DNA of 29,957 bases, from assembly GCA_024227975.1 (NCBI GenBank), contig JAAETV010000104.1, positions 1-29,957 of the forward strand, given 5' to 3'. This document shows, piece after piece, positions 7,847 to 15,868 of the stretch. The notes under the pieces are model-generated. The model ran no database searches. It was given only the letters and a program-made list of their open reading frames with translations, and had not been told where the DNA came from. The number at the start of each line of letters is the position of its first letter. Position 1 is the first letter of the stretch. The stretch comes from Actinomycetes bacterium (GTDB lineage Bacteria; Actinomycetota; Acidimicrobiia; Acidimicrobiales; SZUA-35). The position numbers were made by a program, and so were the translations under genes.

Positions 7847-8566
7847 GTGCCCCTTGCCCACGACCCTCGCCAGTGGCTATCCATCGAAGATACCGACGAT
7901 GAAACGACCTGGGTGTTCGACGTAGAGTTTCTGCTCTCGAACTACCACTGCATCTACGGTCAGGGCTGCCAATCGATCGATACTGAGCCGGACCCGACCG
8001 AGACCATTGGCTGTTGTCTTCATGGCGCCCATTTCGTCGATCGACGAGACCGGGACCGGGTCAGGGAGAAAGCAGCCCTGCTCAGCGATGACGATTGGCA
8101 ACATCGGGCTCGGGCCCGCGATCGGGGTGGTGCCATCAAGAAGAAGGGGGGCGAATGGATGACCCGCAAGGCCAAGGGTGCGTGCGTCTTCTTGAACGAT
8201 GCCGACTTCGCCGGCGGGGGTGGCTGCGCTCTCCATCTTGGCGCCGCTCGCCGGGGTGAACGCCCCCTCGACTGGAAGCCGGCTGTTTGCTGGCAGCTCC
8301 CCATCCGCCTCGACGTGCACACCGACGACTATGGCTACGAGACCGTTCTGGTCCGGGCCTGGCATCGACGTGACTGGGGTCCCGGAGGGGTCGAGTTCGG
8401 CTGGTGGTGCACCGAGGCCCCGGAGACCTACAACGCACCCGCGCCGGTATATCTGAACGCAGCAACCGAGCTCATCGAGCTCGTCGGTGAGGATATCTAC
8501 CGGCAGCTGGCAGCTGAGCTGGCCACTCGAAGCTCGGCCACCCCGGTCTCGCTGTCGTCGGTCTAG
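7847..8566 (+). CDS. Cysteine-rich putative metal-binding protein (YkgJ/DUF3109-like)
   Basis: 239 residues, GTG start. Cysteines fall at 35, 41, 56, 57, 113, 127 and 148, in the contexts YHCIYGQGC, IGCCLHG, GACVFLND, GGGCALH and PAVCWQLPIR. Spaced cysteines with a CC pair and a final P-x-x-C-W-x-x-P resemble the YkgJ/DUF3109 type of putative zinc- or iron-sulfur-binding cytosolic proteins; the assignment is by motif resemblance only. No membrane segment or signal peptide is seen. The stop codon TAG begins a -10-like hexamer ahead of the ClC gene, so the two are tightly packed. Its activity is unknown. The start is supported by the 6-base spacing from TAGCCT. Confidence 0.7.
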   Translation: MPLAHDPRQWLSIEDTDDETTWVFDVEFLLSNYHCIYGQGCQSIDTEPDPTETIGCCLHGAHFVDRRDRDRVREKAALLSDDDWQHRARARDRGGAIKKKGGEWMTRKAKGACVFLNDADFAGGGGCALHLGAARRGERPLDWKPAVCWQLPIRLDVHTDDYGYETVLVRAWHRRDWGPGGVEFGWWCTEAPETYNAPAPVYLNAATELIELVGEDIYRQLAAELATRSSATPVSLSSV

Positions 8567-8569
8567 CCT
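8564..8569 (+). promoter_or_regulatory. Possible -10 box TAGCCT before the ClC gene
   Basis: The same hexamer occurs again and begins at the TAG stop of the preceding gene. It is 3 bases from the ATG at 8573 and 9 bases from the in-frame ATG at 8579. If it is real, translation more likely begins at 8579. Confidence 0.3.
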
Positions 8570-8572
8570 CGC

Positions 8573-10303
8573 ATGGACATGAAGCGGTTCCAGAGGTCGG
8601 CCCTGACCGAACGGCTTGCCCAACTGGTACCTGAAGCGGTCAACTCCAAGCTGTTGGCGGCATCGGTCGCGGTCGGGATCCTGGTTGGTCTCAGTGTCGG
8701 CTTCGTCGAGTATCTGGCCTTGGAGGTGGTCCTCCACGCCGTACTCGATTGGCCGTTCGAAGCCCAGGTGGTGGCACCCCTGGTCGGTCTCATCCTCAGC
8801 TACCTCTTGCTTCGAACCATCGGCCAGGGCTGCTCACCAGCAACCTCCGAGGAGTACATCACCCAATTCCACAGCCGGAATCAGAGCTTCAAGTTCCGGG
8901 AGGTTCCGGCCCGGATCAGTGCTGGCATTGCCACCATTGGCCTTGGGGGCGCGGTTGGCCTCGAGGGTCCATCGATCTATCTCGGTTCGGCCATTGGTCA
9001 CTCTGTCCATCGTCGCTTGGAGCGCCACCTCGGGCGGGGGGCGGCCCAGCAGCTCTTGACGGCGGGAGCGGCAGCCGGGGTTGCGGCTGTGTTTCAGGCC
9101 CCGGCCACCGGGGTGGTCTTCGCCCTCGAGTCGCCCTACCGCGACGATGTTGCCCATCGGGCCCTGCTGCCAACCCTGATCGCGTCGGCCGCTAGCTTCC
9201 TGACCTTCGTCAACCTGCCGTTCGTCAGCTCAGGTTCGGTCCTCAGATTCGCCGTCGATGAGACGGTGGGGAAGGGTGAACTGATAGGGGCGGTGGCCCT
9301 GGGGGTTGGGGCCGGCCTCGGCGGTCGCACTTTCGCCTGGTTCATCCGCCAAGCCAAGCTGGTCTCCAAGCGGATCTCTCCCCTGGTGCTGATCATCGTT
9401 GGTGGTGTGGCCTTGGGCGGTCTGGCTGCCGCCTCTCGGGAGGTCTTCGGTGAGCCCTTGACCTTGGGGCCCGGTGTCACCGTGTTCGAGTGGCTCAGCG
9501 GGAAACCTTCCCTCAGCCTGATCGTCGCTCTCTTCTTCTTCCGAGCCGTCGCCACCCTCACCACCGTTGGGGCCGGCGGTGTCGGAGGTCTATTCATCCC
9601 CCTGGCCGTCCAGGGGGTGCTGCTGGGCCATATCGTCGGTGATGCCCTGGATCGGCTGGGATTGGGAGCCGAGGAGGCTTCGGAGGCACGCTTGTGGCCG
9701 ATCCTCGGCCTTGCTGCCTTCCTGGCCGCTGGCTATCGCACCCCGATTGCGGCCGTCATGTTCGTCGCCGAATCGACCCGGGGTCAGGCTGTCGTTCCCG
9801 CTCTCATTGCCGCTGCCGTTTCTCAGCTCGTTGCCGGTTCGTCTTCGGTCTCCTCAGCCCAACGAGTGGAGCGGCTCGGAGGCTTGGAGAGCCGCCTGGC
9901 CCTCCCCATCGGCTCGGTCATGGAGACCAATGTGATGACGGTGCCCCCGGATGCCACCATCTCGGAGTTCGTCTGGCTCCACGCCCTCGGCCAGCGCCAG
10001 CCCGTCGTACCGGTCGTCGATGGGAATGACTACCTGGGGCTCTGCTCGGTTCACGACGCAGCCAGGATTGACCGCAACCACTGGGACGAGCTCAGCGTGA
10101 TCGAGATCATCGACGCCGAGGCTCCCGTTGGGCGACCGTCCTGGTCGATTCGTGACGCTGTTGCCTCAATGGGAGCCAACGACTCAGAGCTGTTGGCCAT
10201 CGTCGACGAGCAGACCGGGTTCATTGGCCTCGTCCGTGATTCCGAGATCGTCAAGCTCGACGAGATCCTGGTCGAGACGGAGTCGACGAAGGCCAACGAG
10301 TAG
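8573..10303 (+). CDS. ClC-type chloride channel / H+-Cl- antiporter with C-terminal CBS pair
   Basis: 576 residues. The membrane part (about 25-420) contains GLEGPSIYLG with the gating glutamate at E131, and GGVGGLFIP matching the third ClC selectivity motif (GxFxP). The first motif (usually GSGIP) is altered to G-C-S-P. The following helix GYRTPIAAVMFVAE matches the family as well. A cytosolic tail (about 440-565) carries two CBS-like repeats, IGSVMETNVMTVPPDATISEF being the first, which usually bind adenine nucleotides and set channel activity. The protein sits in the inner membrane; channel versus antiporter cannot be decided. In-frame ATGs occur at 8573 and 8579, and neither has a ribosome binding site. 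It is convergent with the small acidic protein gene. Confidence 0.92.
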   Translation: MDMKRFQRSALTERLAQLVPEAVNSKLLAASVAVGILVGLSVGFVEYLALEVVLHAVLDWPFEAQVVAPLVGLILSYLLLRTIGQGCSPATSEEYITQFHSRNQSFKFREVPARISAGIATIGLGGAVGLEGPSIYLGSAIGHSVHRRLERHLGRGAAQQLLTAGAAAGVAAVFQAPATGVVFALESPYRDDVAHRALLPTLIASAASFLTFVNLPFVSSGSVLRFAVDETVGKGELIGAVALGVGAGLGGRTFAWFIRQAKLVSKRISPLVLIIVGGVALGGLAAASREVFGEPLTLGPGVTVFEWLSGKPSLSLIVALFFFRAVATLTTVGAGGVGGLFIPLAVQGVLLGHIVGDALDRLGLGAEEASEARLWPILGLAAFLAAGYRTPIAAVMFVAESTRGQAVVPALIAAAVSQLVAGSSSVSSAQRVERLGGLESRLALPIGSVMETNVMTVPPDATISEFVWLHALGQRQPVVPVVDGNDYLGLCSVHDAARIDRNHWDELSVIEIIDAEAPVGRPSWSIRDAVASMGANDSELLAIVDEQTGFIGLVRDSEIVKLDEILVETESTKANE

Positions 10304-10312
10304 GTGATCTCT

Positions 10313-10353
10313 CCAGGCGCCTGCTGAATCAGCTGATTGTCGAGGTGCCCTGG
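10313..10353. terminator. Nested palindromes between convergent genes, possible bidirectional terminator
   Basis: CCAGG (10313-10317) can pair with CCTGG (10349-10353). Inside lie two perfect palindromes, CAGGCGCCTG (10314-10323) and AATCAGCTGATT (10327-10338). It is placed between the converging ClC gene and the small acidic protein gene. No T-tract follows, so intrinsic termination is uncertain. Confidence 0.35.
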
Positions 10354-10374
10354 CTCAGGCCCAGCGGTGAGCTG

Positions 10375-10551
10375 CTACTCGGCGGGCTCGGACTCTTCGT
10401 TGTCCTCTTGAGTCCGGTCGGCCTCAGACGTGGTTGGAAGGTCGAACGGATCATCGTCGAGTCGATCCATGAGCGACTCAATATCCTCTCCATCCGACGA
10501 GCGCTTGAGCGCTCGCGCCTCTTCGTACCGACGATGACGCCCCTTCTTCAT
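10375..10551 (-). CDS. Small acidic protein, 58 residues, DUF3073-like layout
   Basis: A short reading frame with a strong ribosome binding site: AGGAG seven bases before the ATG at 10551. The N-terminus is basic (MKKGRHRRYEEARALKR), then SSDGEDIESLMDRLDDD, and the tail is acidic and disordered, ending EESEPAE. A basic GR-rich start, an ARxLK helix, a short middle helix and an acidic tail resemble actinobacterial DUF3073 proteins, whose function is unknown; this is a resemblance in layout, not a proven match. It lies downstream of RNase D (165-base gap) and is convergent with ClC. Coding is supported by the site, the uneven amino-acid zoning and codon use like its neighbours. Confidence 0.7.
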   Translation of the reverse strand: MKKGRHRRYEEARALKRSSDGEDIESLMDRLDDDPFDLPTTSEADRTQEDNEESEPAE

Positions 10552-10716
10552 GGGACACTCCTGAACATATGGCCGGGCTGAGGCCTCGTTCCACCTGTCC
10601 CCAGCACTCGCGTAGTGGGCTCCAGTCTAGGAGTTTTTGAGCAGAGATGGCGAATAGTGGCCGAAGTAGGTGCAATCCAGCGCTGATTCTGTGTCTGTGG
10701 GTGTCGGATCGCCCTG

Positions 10717-11871
10717 TCAGCTCAGTGGTGAGCGGCTTCTGGCCTCCAGAACCAGCTGGCCGTCGTCGAAGGCGACCGCGGCATCACCGGTAACAAGCTG
10801 GGCAATCGGGGTTCCGACCATGTCGGCCCGCCATCCGCTCTGGAGCCTGCCGTTCGGATCGCCCTTCAGTAGGGCCTCGACGTCGGCCCTGGTGGCCAGC
10901 AAGGCAGGATCGAGGCGATGATCGCGGGCCAGCTGGGAGATCCAAGCCGTAACCAGGGACACAACGGGACGAAGATGACGGGGTAACTCGGGTGAGCGCT
11001 GGGGGCGACCATCGCCGCCCTTCATCCTCAAGCCGACCTGGACGGCGGTCAGTATCTCCTGATCAGCCCCATTGCGGAGGTGGCGCCGCTCGACCCCACG
11101 CAGATCGCTGAGTTGGGGGAGGGCCTTGGGTGCTTGTTGGGCGACCGCCACGACCCCGAGGTCGGACAGAACCTGACGAACCGGGATGTCAGCCTCGGCC
11201 GCCCGGCGCTCCCGCCAGGCGGCAACGGCGGTCGCCACTCGAAACGATGTTCCTTTCAGGGAGCGGGCTTCCTTGATGCGCAGTATGGCCTCTTCGGGGA
11301 CCCGCCGGTTGCGGGGTCTATCTCGCAACAGTGCGCTCTCCTCGAAGGCCCACTCCAGCCGCCCCGCCGCCATCAGTTGGGTTTGGATGATGTCGGTGAG
11401 CTCGAGGAGATGCTCGACGTCGGCGGCTGCGTAGCGGAGCTGGTCGTCGGTCAATGGGCGTCGAAGCCAGTCGGTCAGTCGGTCACCCTTGGGTAGGTTC
11501 ACATTGCAGAAGCGGTCGAGTAAGGACTTGAGTGATCCATTGCTCTGGCCCAGGAATCCGGCCGCGATCTGGGTATCGAACAGTTGCCGGGGCACGGTTC
11601 CCGTGGCCAGGTCCAGCACCTCGAGGTCTTGGACCCCGGCATGGACCACACAGAGCCCCGGCCCATCGAGGACCGGAGCCAGAGGCTTGAGGTCCACGAC
11701 CAGGGGGTCGACCAGGCAGACCTTGTCGTCCCAGCCGATCTGGATCAGTGCGACTTGGGGGAAGTAGGTCCGCTCTCGGTGGAACTCGGTATCGATCGCA
11801 TAGCGGTCAGCTTCAGACAGGGCGTCAACGAGGTCATCAAGATCGGAAGCGGTTTCAACCAGAACATGCAC
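10717..11871 (-). CDS. rnd: Ribonuclease D (DEDDy 3'-5' exoribonuclease with HRDC domain)
   Basis: 384 residues from a GTG. The exonuclease domain (about 1-170) has D27 and E29 (YAIDTEFHRE), D82 (HAGVQDLEVL) and Y147/D151 (RYAAADV), the complete DEDDy metal-binding set. An HRDC-like helical domain follows at about 200-280 (EAILRIKEARSLKG), with a second C-terminal helical part, as in actinobacterial RNase D. It trims 3' ends of tRNA precursors and other small RNAs in the cytosol. A TAGGCT box ends 6 bases before the GTG, so the gene probably has its own leaderless promoter even though mobA ends only 30 bases upstream on the same strand. Confidence 0.93.
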   Translation of the reverse strand: MHVLVETASDLDDLVDALSEADRYAIDTEFHRERTYFPQVALIQIGWDDKVCLVDPLVVDLKPLAPVLDGPGLCVVHAGVQDLEVLDLATGTVPRQLFDTQIAAGFLGQSNGSLKSLLDRFCNVNLPKGDRLTDWLRRPLTDDQLRYAAADVEHLLELTDIIQTQLMAAGRLEWAFEESALLRDRPRNRRVPEEAILRIKEARSLKGTSFRVATAVAAWRERRAAEADIPVRQVLSDLGVVAVAQQAPKALPQLSDLRGVERRHLRNGADQEILTAVQVGLRMKGGDGRPQRSPELPRHLRPVVSLVTAWISQLARDHRLDPALLATRADVEALLKGDPNGRLQSGWRADMVGTPIAQLVTGDAAVAFDDGQLVLEARSRSPLS

Positions 11872-11877
11872 AGATCG

Positions 11878-11883
11878 AGCCTA
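11878..11883 (-). promoter_or_regulatory. Putative -10 box TAGGCT, leaderless start of rnd
   Basis: On the minus strand TAGGCT is followed by 6 bases and then the GTG at 11871. There is no Shine-Dalgarno. It lies in the 30-base gap after mobA. Confidence 0.5.
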
Positions 11884-11901
11884 AACCACGATTTGGGTTA
11901 C

Positions 11902-12564
11902 CTACGGTGTCGGGGGCCAACGAGAGCGTAAATGATCAAGAAGGTCGGTTCGGGGCTGCTCGTTGTCGGGTCTGGTCTCGAGCGCCGCTCGGAGCTCGGC
12001 TGGGGTGTCTGCATCGACCATTGATCTGGATGAGACGTCGACCCCGATCCAGGGTCCGGCTTCCAGAGCCAGGCGCCAGGCTCGACCTCCCCCGTCGACC
12101 AGAGCCTGGACCTGTGGCCCGAACGAGGCCGGCCAACACCCGAGGCTGGGTTGGGGCCGGCCATCGTCGGCAACGGCTGCTGTCTCTGCGTTGGCCGTGG
12201 CGGCCAGTGAAACCAGGTCCTGGGCATCGAGCAGGGGCAGGTCGCAGGGTACGACCAGGACCAGGCCTGTCTTGGCCCACCGCAAGGCGGTGGCAAGCCC
12301 GGCCAGGGGCCCGGCCCCAGGCTGGCGGTCAGGTACGGTTGGAAGACCGAGGGCATCACCGGCCGATCCCCCGACCGCTACCACCGGGTCGGCCCCGGCC
12401 TGACGCAGGGCTGTCACCACTCGGGAACCGAGGGGGACTCCGCCCGCGTCAGCCAGAGCCTTGTCGCGGCCGAAACGGATCGATCGGCCTCCACACAAGA
12501 CGGCCCCGATGAGAGGCAAGGCCGGAGTCGGGCCCGGTCTCAGGCCGGAGGCTGGATCGTCCAT
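11902..12564 (-). CDS. mobA: MobA-like molybdenum cofactor guanylyltransferase
   Basis: 220 residues. The N-terminal signature GAVLCGGRSIRFGRDKAL matches the NTP-binding L-x-G-G-x-S-x-R-x-G-x-D-K motif of MobA-type nucleotidyltransferases (here GGRS begins at residue 25). VPCDLPLLDAQ supplies the metal-binding aspartate region. MobA joins GMP to molybdopterin to make the guanine dinucleotide form of the cofactor. Relatives such as MocA use CTP, and the motif alone does not separate them, so the symbol is provisional. No other molybdenum cofactor gene is in the window. The start at 12564 has no obvious ribosome binding site, and the first 17 residues are proline-rich. It lies between the patatin-like gene (53-base gap) and rnd on the same strand. 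Confidence 0.8.
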   Translation of the reverse strand: MDDPASGLRPGPTPALPLIGAVLCGGRSIRFGRDKALADAGGVPLGSRVVTALRQAGADPVVAVGGSAGDALGLPTVPDRQPGAGPLAGLATALRWAKTGLVLVVPCDLPLLDAQDLVSLAATANAETAAVADDGRPQPSLGCWPASFGPQVQALVDGGGRAWRLALEAGPWIGVDVSSRSMVDADTPAELRAALETRPDNEQPRTDLLDHLRSRWPPTP

Positions 12565-12617
12565 GTCGGACCGAGCCGTAGTCCCCAGTCGAGATCGATG
12601 CTGGTCATCCCATCAGG

Positions 12618-13634
12618 CTATTGGCTGGCCCCGTCCGACCCCTCGACCGGTGGTCCCTCACCATCCTCGGATGTGCGCTCCCCGCCCCCGGACCCCGATA
12701 TTGGCCAGGTCGTTTCGTGTGGGCCCGAGGCCAACTCCTGCTCATCGGCGGTCTCGACGACACTTCCCGTCTGGAGAAACTCGGTCGTTTGGCGGTAGGC
12801 CAAGTCTGACAGCTCAGGCCCCTTGGTGAAATCGTCGAAACGGAGTCGTGGAGTAGCGCCGGCAGGAAGCCGGTGGATGGTGCAGTGGCTCGGGACCCGC
12901 CCGAGGTCGGACTCGAGGCGGAAACGGCGGTGGGTCCAGTAGGCCCGCATCGCTCCATCGAAGGGACGCTGGACCGTCATCTCGCGGTTGTCGAGGTGAC
13001 CGACATGGAGTACGTACAGCCGGCTAGCCCCCAACTCGACGGCCCGCAAGGCATGGATCTCGTTCAGGACGCCACCGTCGATGAAGCTGCGGCCCCCGAT
13101 CTCCCGGGCGGGGTAGACGGCCGGCAGCGAGGCCGAGGCCATCAGGGCGGGGACGATGGGCCCGCTATCGAACCAGTGCTCTGAGGCGGTCTCGAGGTCG
13201 GTGGCCACACACTGAAACGGGACTCGAAGATCACTGAAGTAGTCGACGGGCAGCTCATCGGCTAGCAGATTCTCCAACGGGGTCGGGTCGTGGAGGGCCT
13301 CGCCCTTGCGAGCGAGTTGGACCGCAAGGGGGATTCGCCCCCCCGGCATCAGATCGGGATCACCAGCCGCCAATCGACGCCAGATTCGTTCCAGTCGGGC
13401 CACACCGCGCAGGGTGGGATCAGCGGCGTAGCCGGCTCCGTTGATGGAACCGACCGAACACCCCAGGATCAGATCGGGAAGAATGCCGGCCTCGAACAGG
13501 GCCCGAAGCATGCCTACCTGGACGGCTCCCAAGCTCCCACCACCGGACAAGATGAAAGCCGTCTTGGCCCGGCCCGGTAGGTGGGCGGTCACGGCCGCCA
13601 ACCGGTTCCGGAGTTTCGTGGCCCGTGACACCAT
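12618..13634 (-). CDS. Patatin-like phospholipase / RssA-type hydrolase
   Basis: 338 residues from the ATG at 13634; a GTG at 13661 inside the pyruvate kinase end is possible. The catalytic Ser-Asp dyad is complete: the oxyanion loop SGGGSLGAVQVG (30-41), nucleophile S60 in GCSVGS, and D186 in SFIDGGVLNE. The C-terminal 30 or so residues are acidic and Gly/Ser-rich, probably disordered. Members hydrolyse acyl ester bonds of lipids in the cytosol or at the membrane; the substrate is unknown. There is no signal peptide, although the first 20 residues are basic. The gene starts 17 bases after the pyruvate kinase stop and is probably co-transcribed with it. Confidence 0.88.
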   Translation of the reverse strand: MVSRATKLRNRLAAVTAHLPGRAKTAFILSGGGSLGAVQVGMLRALFEAGILPDLILGCSVGSINGAGYAADPTLRGVARLERIWRRLAAGDPDLMPGGRIPLAVQLARKGEALHDPTPLENLLADELPVDYFSDLRVPFQCVATDLETASEHWFDSGPIVPALMASASLPAVYPAREIGGRSFIDGGVLNEIHALRAVELGASRLYVLHVGHLDNREMTVQRPFDGAMRAYWTHRRFRLESDLGRVPSHCTIHRLPAGATPRLRFDDFTKGPELSDLAYRQTTEFLQTGSVVETADEQELASGPHETTWPISGSGGGERTSEDGEGPPVEGSDGASQ

Positions 13635-13651
13635 TGGTATTGCCCGGCTTC

Positions 13652-15079
13652 CTAGGGGCACCGCACCATGCGCAGGGTGTCAGTAGCCCCGACGGTGGCT
13701 GAACTGCCACCGAGCACTGCGACGATGTCGCCGGCCCGGAGATGACCCTGGGCCTTGGCCAATTCCATGACCCGATGGACCGTGACGACATTGTCCTCGA
13801 TCCTGTCGATCTGGATCGGGATCGCACCCCAGCTCATCGTCAGCTGCTGGATCGCTCGTTCCTCGGGGCTGAAGGCCAGGATCAAGGCCTTGGGGCGGAA
13901 GCGAGCAATGGCCCTGACTGTGAATCCTGACCGTGAGATACACAAGATGGCCTTGGCTCCGATCTCCTTCGCAGCCTGCCAGGTCGCCATCGTCATGACG
14001 TCGGTGACGGCTGAGTCCTCACTCTGGGGTTCACGAAGCTGATCGCGGCGCAGCTGGTGGGCCCACCCGTCATAGTCGAACTCCTGATCAGCCCGCTGGG
14101 CGATACTGGCCATGGTGGCGACGACATGGGCCGGATCCTGGCCGATGGCGGTTTCGGCCGACAGCATGACGGCGCTGGTTCCGTCGAACACGGCGTTTGC
14201 GACATCGGATGCCTCGGCCCTGGTCGGCGAGGGTGCAGAGATCATCGATTCCAGCATCTGGGTTGCCGTGATGGCCGGTCGGCCCAGGGCGATACAGCGG
14301 GCGATGATGTCCTTCTGGAGGTGGGGCAGATCCTGGATGCTGCACTCCGTACCGAGGTCGCCCCGGGCCACCATGATGGCTCCTGACTCGGCGATGATGC
14401 CGTCCAGGTTCTCGATGGCGGCCCTGGTCTCGATCTTGGCCACGACGAGGGGTCCCCGAGGGGCTGGTTCGAGTCCGACTCGGCGGACGTCGTGGGCCGA
14501 ACGGACGAAGGACAGGGCGATCATGTCGACCCCTTGGTCGACCATGGCATCCAGGAGGCGGAGGTCCTCAGGGGTCGGAGTGGTGAGCCTCAAACGATCG
14601 GAGGGGATATGGAGGCCGGGGCGACCCTGGGTCACCCCACCGAACAGGACTCGGGCTCGCAGGGCGGTTGGCTCGTGGTCGACAACTTCGAGGATGATCG
14701 AACCGTCGCCCATCGACAGCTTGTCTCCCCGGTGCACGTCGGTGAGTAGGCCCTGGTAGTCGACGAAGAAGTGCTTGAGGCAGCTGGGATCATCGCCCGG
14801 TTCGAGGAGGACCTCCGCCCCTCCTTCGAGCTCGATCGGCTCCTCGAGCCGGCCGATCCTCACCTTGGGGCCAGGGAGGTCGGCCATGACGCCGACTGGG
14901 CGACCGACGGCCTCTGAAATTCGTCGCAAGTGATGGAGCCGCTCGATCGACTCATCGAGCGTGCCATGGGAGAGGTTGAGCCGGGCTACGTCCATGCCTG
15001 CTTCGACCATGGCCTTCATGGTCGTCTCGTCTGAACAGGCGGGACCGATGCTGGCAATGATCTTGGTACGACGCTTCAC
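13652..15079 (-). CDS. pyk: Pyruvate kinase
   Basis: 475 residues, the normal bacterial length. It converts phosphoenolpyruvate and ADP to pyruvate and ATP, the last step of glycolysis. Family landmarks in order: KRRTKIIASIGPA at the N-terminus, GMDVARLNLSHG with R33, ADLPGPKVRIG, the active-site VVAKIETR, MVARGDLG, ATQMLESM and the C-terminal effector domain. The reading frame is open 115 codons further upstream, but that part is unrelated to the family and overlaps the histidine phosphatase gene. The GTG at 15079 is chosen because it begins the conserved N-terminus and lies exactly 6 bases after a TATCAT box. The patatin-like gene follows closely. Confidence 0.97.
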   Translation of the reverse strand: MKRRTKIIASIGPACSDETTMKAMVEAGMDVARLNLSHGTLDESIERLHHLRRISEAVGRPVGVMADLPGPKVRIGRLEEPIELEGGAEVLLEPGDDPSCLKHFFVDYQGLLTDVHRGDKLSMGDGSIILEVVDHEPTALRARVLFGGVTQGRPGLHIPSDRLRLTTPTPEDLRLLDAMVDQGVDMIALSFVRSAHDVRRVGLEPAPRGPLVVAKIETRAAIENLDGIIAESGAIMVARGDLGTECSIQDLPHLQKDIIARCIALGRPAITATQMLESMISAPSPTRAEASDVANAVFDGTSAVMLSAETAIGQDPAHVVATMASIAQRADQEFDYDGWAHQLRRDQLREPQSEDSAVTDVMTMATWQAAKEIGAKAILCISRSGFTVRAIARFRPKALILAFSPEERAIQQLTMSWGAIPIQIDRIEDNVVTVHRVMELAKAQGHLRAGDIVAVLGGSSATVGATDTLRMVRCP

Positions 15080-15085
15080 CTGGTC

Positions 15086-15091
15086 ATGATA
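15086..15091 (-). promoter_or_regulatory. Putative -10 box TATCAT, leaderless start of pyk
   Basis: TATCAT on the minus strand, then 6 bases, then the GTG at 15079. It fixes the pyruvate kinase start against a much longer open frame. There is no Shine-Dalgarno; no -35 consensus is seen at 17 bases. Confidence 0.55.
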
Positions 15092-15173
15092 GCCACGCCC
15101 GGTTGCCCAGAGGCTCGACCCTGTCTCCACGACCCAGCCTGCCCCCAGCAGCTGGATTCTCGGCCCGGGATTC

Positions 15174-15202
15174 TTGAGGTAGCCGGAGGGTACACGTAGG
15201 GT
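15174..15202 (+). promoter_or_regulatory. Promoter TTGAGG-N17-TAGGGT, leaderless start of histidine phosphatase
   Basis: A -35-like TTGAGG (15174-15179) and a -10-like TAGGGT (15197-15202) have the ideal 17-base spacing. The ATG at 15210 follows 7 bases after the -10. This is the most complete promoter match in the window. It is divergent from the pyk promoter. Confidence 0.6.
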
Positions 15203-15209
15203 GCCTCCG

Positions 15210-15809
15210 ATGGAGTTGATCCTGGTACGCCACGCTCGCCCCGAGCAGATCGAAGATGCCGAAGGTCCGGCCAACCCACCGTTGACCGACATCGGCCATC
15301 GCCAGGCCAGGGCTGTCGCCAGCTGGTTGGCAGGTGAGCACTTCGACGCCCTGTATGTTTCGCCAATGGCCAGGGCCCTGCAGACGGCGGAACCGCTGGC
15401 CCGTCTCGCTGGTATGGAGGCCAAGGTGGCACACGGGGTTCGAGAGTACGACGCCGATCATGTGAGCTATGTGCCCGTCGAGGTGATCCGACAGGACAAG
15501 GAGCGATGGCGAGCCTTCCTCGAGAGCGAGGAGAACCTCGATCGGTCACATTTCATTGCCGAGGTGACGTCGACGCTGGAGGGGATCATCGAGGTCCACC
15601 GAGGTCAGCGGGTCGTCGTGTTCTGTCATGGTGGGGTCATCAACGCTTGGGCCGCCGAGACCCTCGGTATCGGGCCCCGCCTGTTCTTCGATCCCGACTA
15701 CACATCGATCAACCGGTTCATGGCCGCGTCGAGCGGTGAGCGGTCGATCGTGAGCCTGAACGAAACGGCTCACCTGCGAGGTGCCGCCGACCTGAGGTTG
15801 TATCGCTGA
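15210..15809 (+). CDS. Histidine phosphatase (phosphoglycerate-mutase-like) family protein
   Basis: 199 residues. The N-terminus MELILVRHARPEQ has the catalytic RH motif (H8), which is phosphorylated in the reaction. LYVSPMARALQTAEPLA is the second family block, and VVFCHGGVINAW provides the second active-site histidine. The family includes cofactor-dependent phosphoglycerate mutases and many broad phosphatases acting on sugar phosphates or nucleotides. The sequence between the RH motif and the second block is short, unlike true glycolytic mutases, so a phosphatase is more likely. It is divergent from pyruvate kinase with 130 bases between. The start is set by the promoter spacing; a GTG at 15201 would fall inside the -10 box. 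Confidence 0.88.
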   Translation: MELILVRHARPEQIEDAEGPANPPLTDIGHRQARAVASWLAGEHFDALYVSPMARALQTAEPLARLAGMEAKVAHGVREYDADHVSYVPVEVIRQDKERWRAFLESEENLDRSHFIAEVTSTLEGIIEVHRGQRVVVFCHGGVINAWAAETLGIGPRLFFDPDYTSINRFMAASSGERSIVSLNETAHLRGAADLRLYR

Positions 15810-15855
15810 GCCTGGCCGGTGCTGATCCTGACCAGTGATCGTTGCAGCCGGTTGC

Positions 15856-15861
15856 TAGGTT
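15856..15861 (+). promoter_or_regulatory. Putative -10 box TAGGTT, leaderless start of GDPD gene
   Basis: TAGGTT is followed by 7 bases and then the ATG at 15869. The same frame is open from a TTG at 15842, but that start would precede the -10 box. Confidence 0.45.
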
Positions 15862-15868
15862 CGATGAA

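Noticed and set aside
10552..10716. 165-base gap between rnd and the small acidic gene, checked for tRNA or small RNA
   Set aside because: No cloverleaf, strong hairpin with T-tract or known RNA motif was recognised; it probably holds the leader and promoter of the small gene (TAGACT on the minus strand is a weak -10 candidate).
15080..15424. N-terminal extension of pyruvate kinase by 115 codons
   Set aside because: The extension is unrelated to the family and overlaps the divergent histidine phosphatase gene; the GTG at 15079 fits both homology and the promoter.
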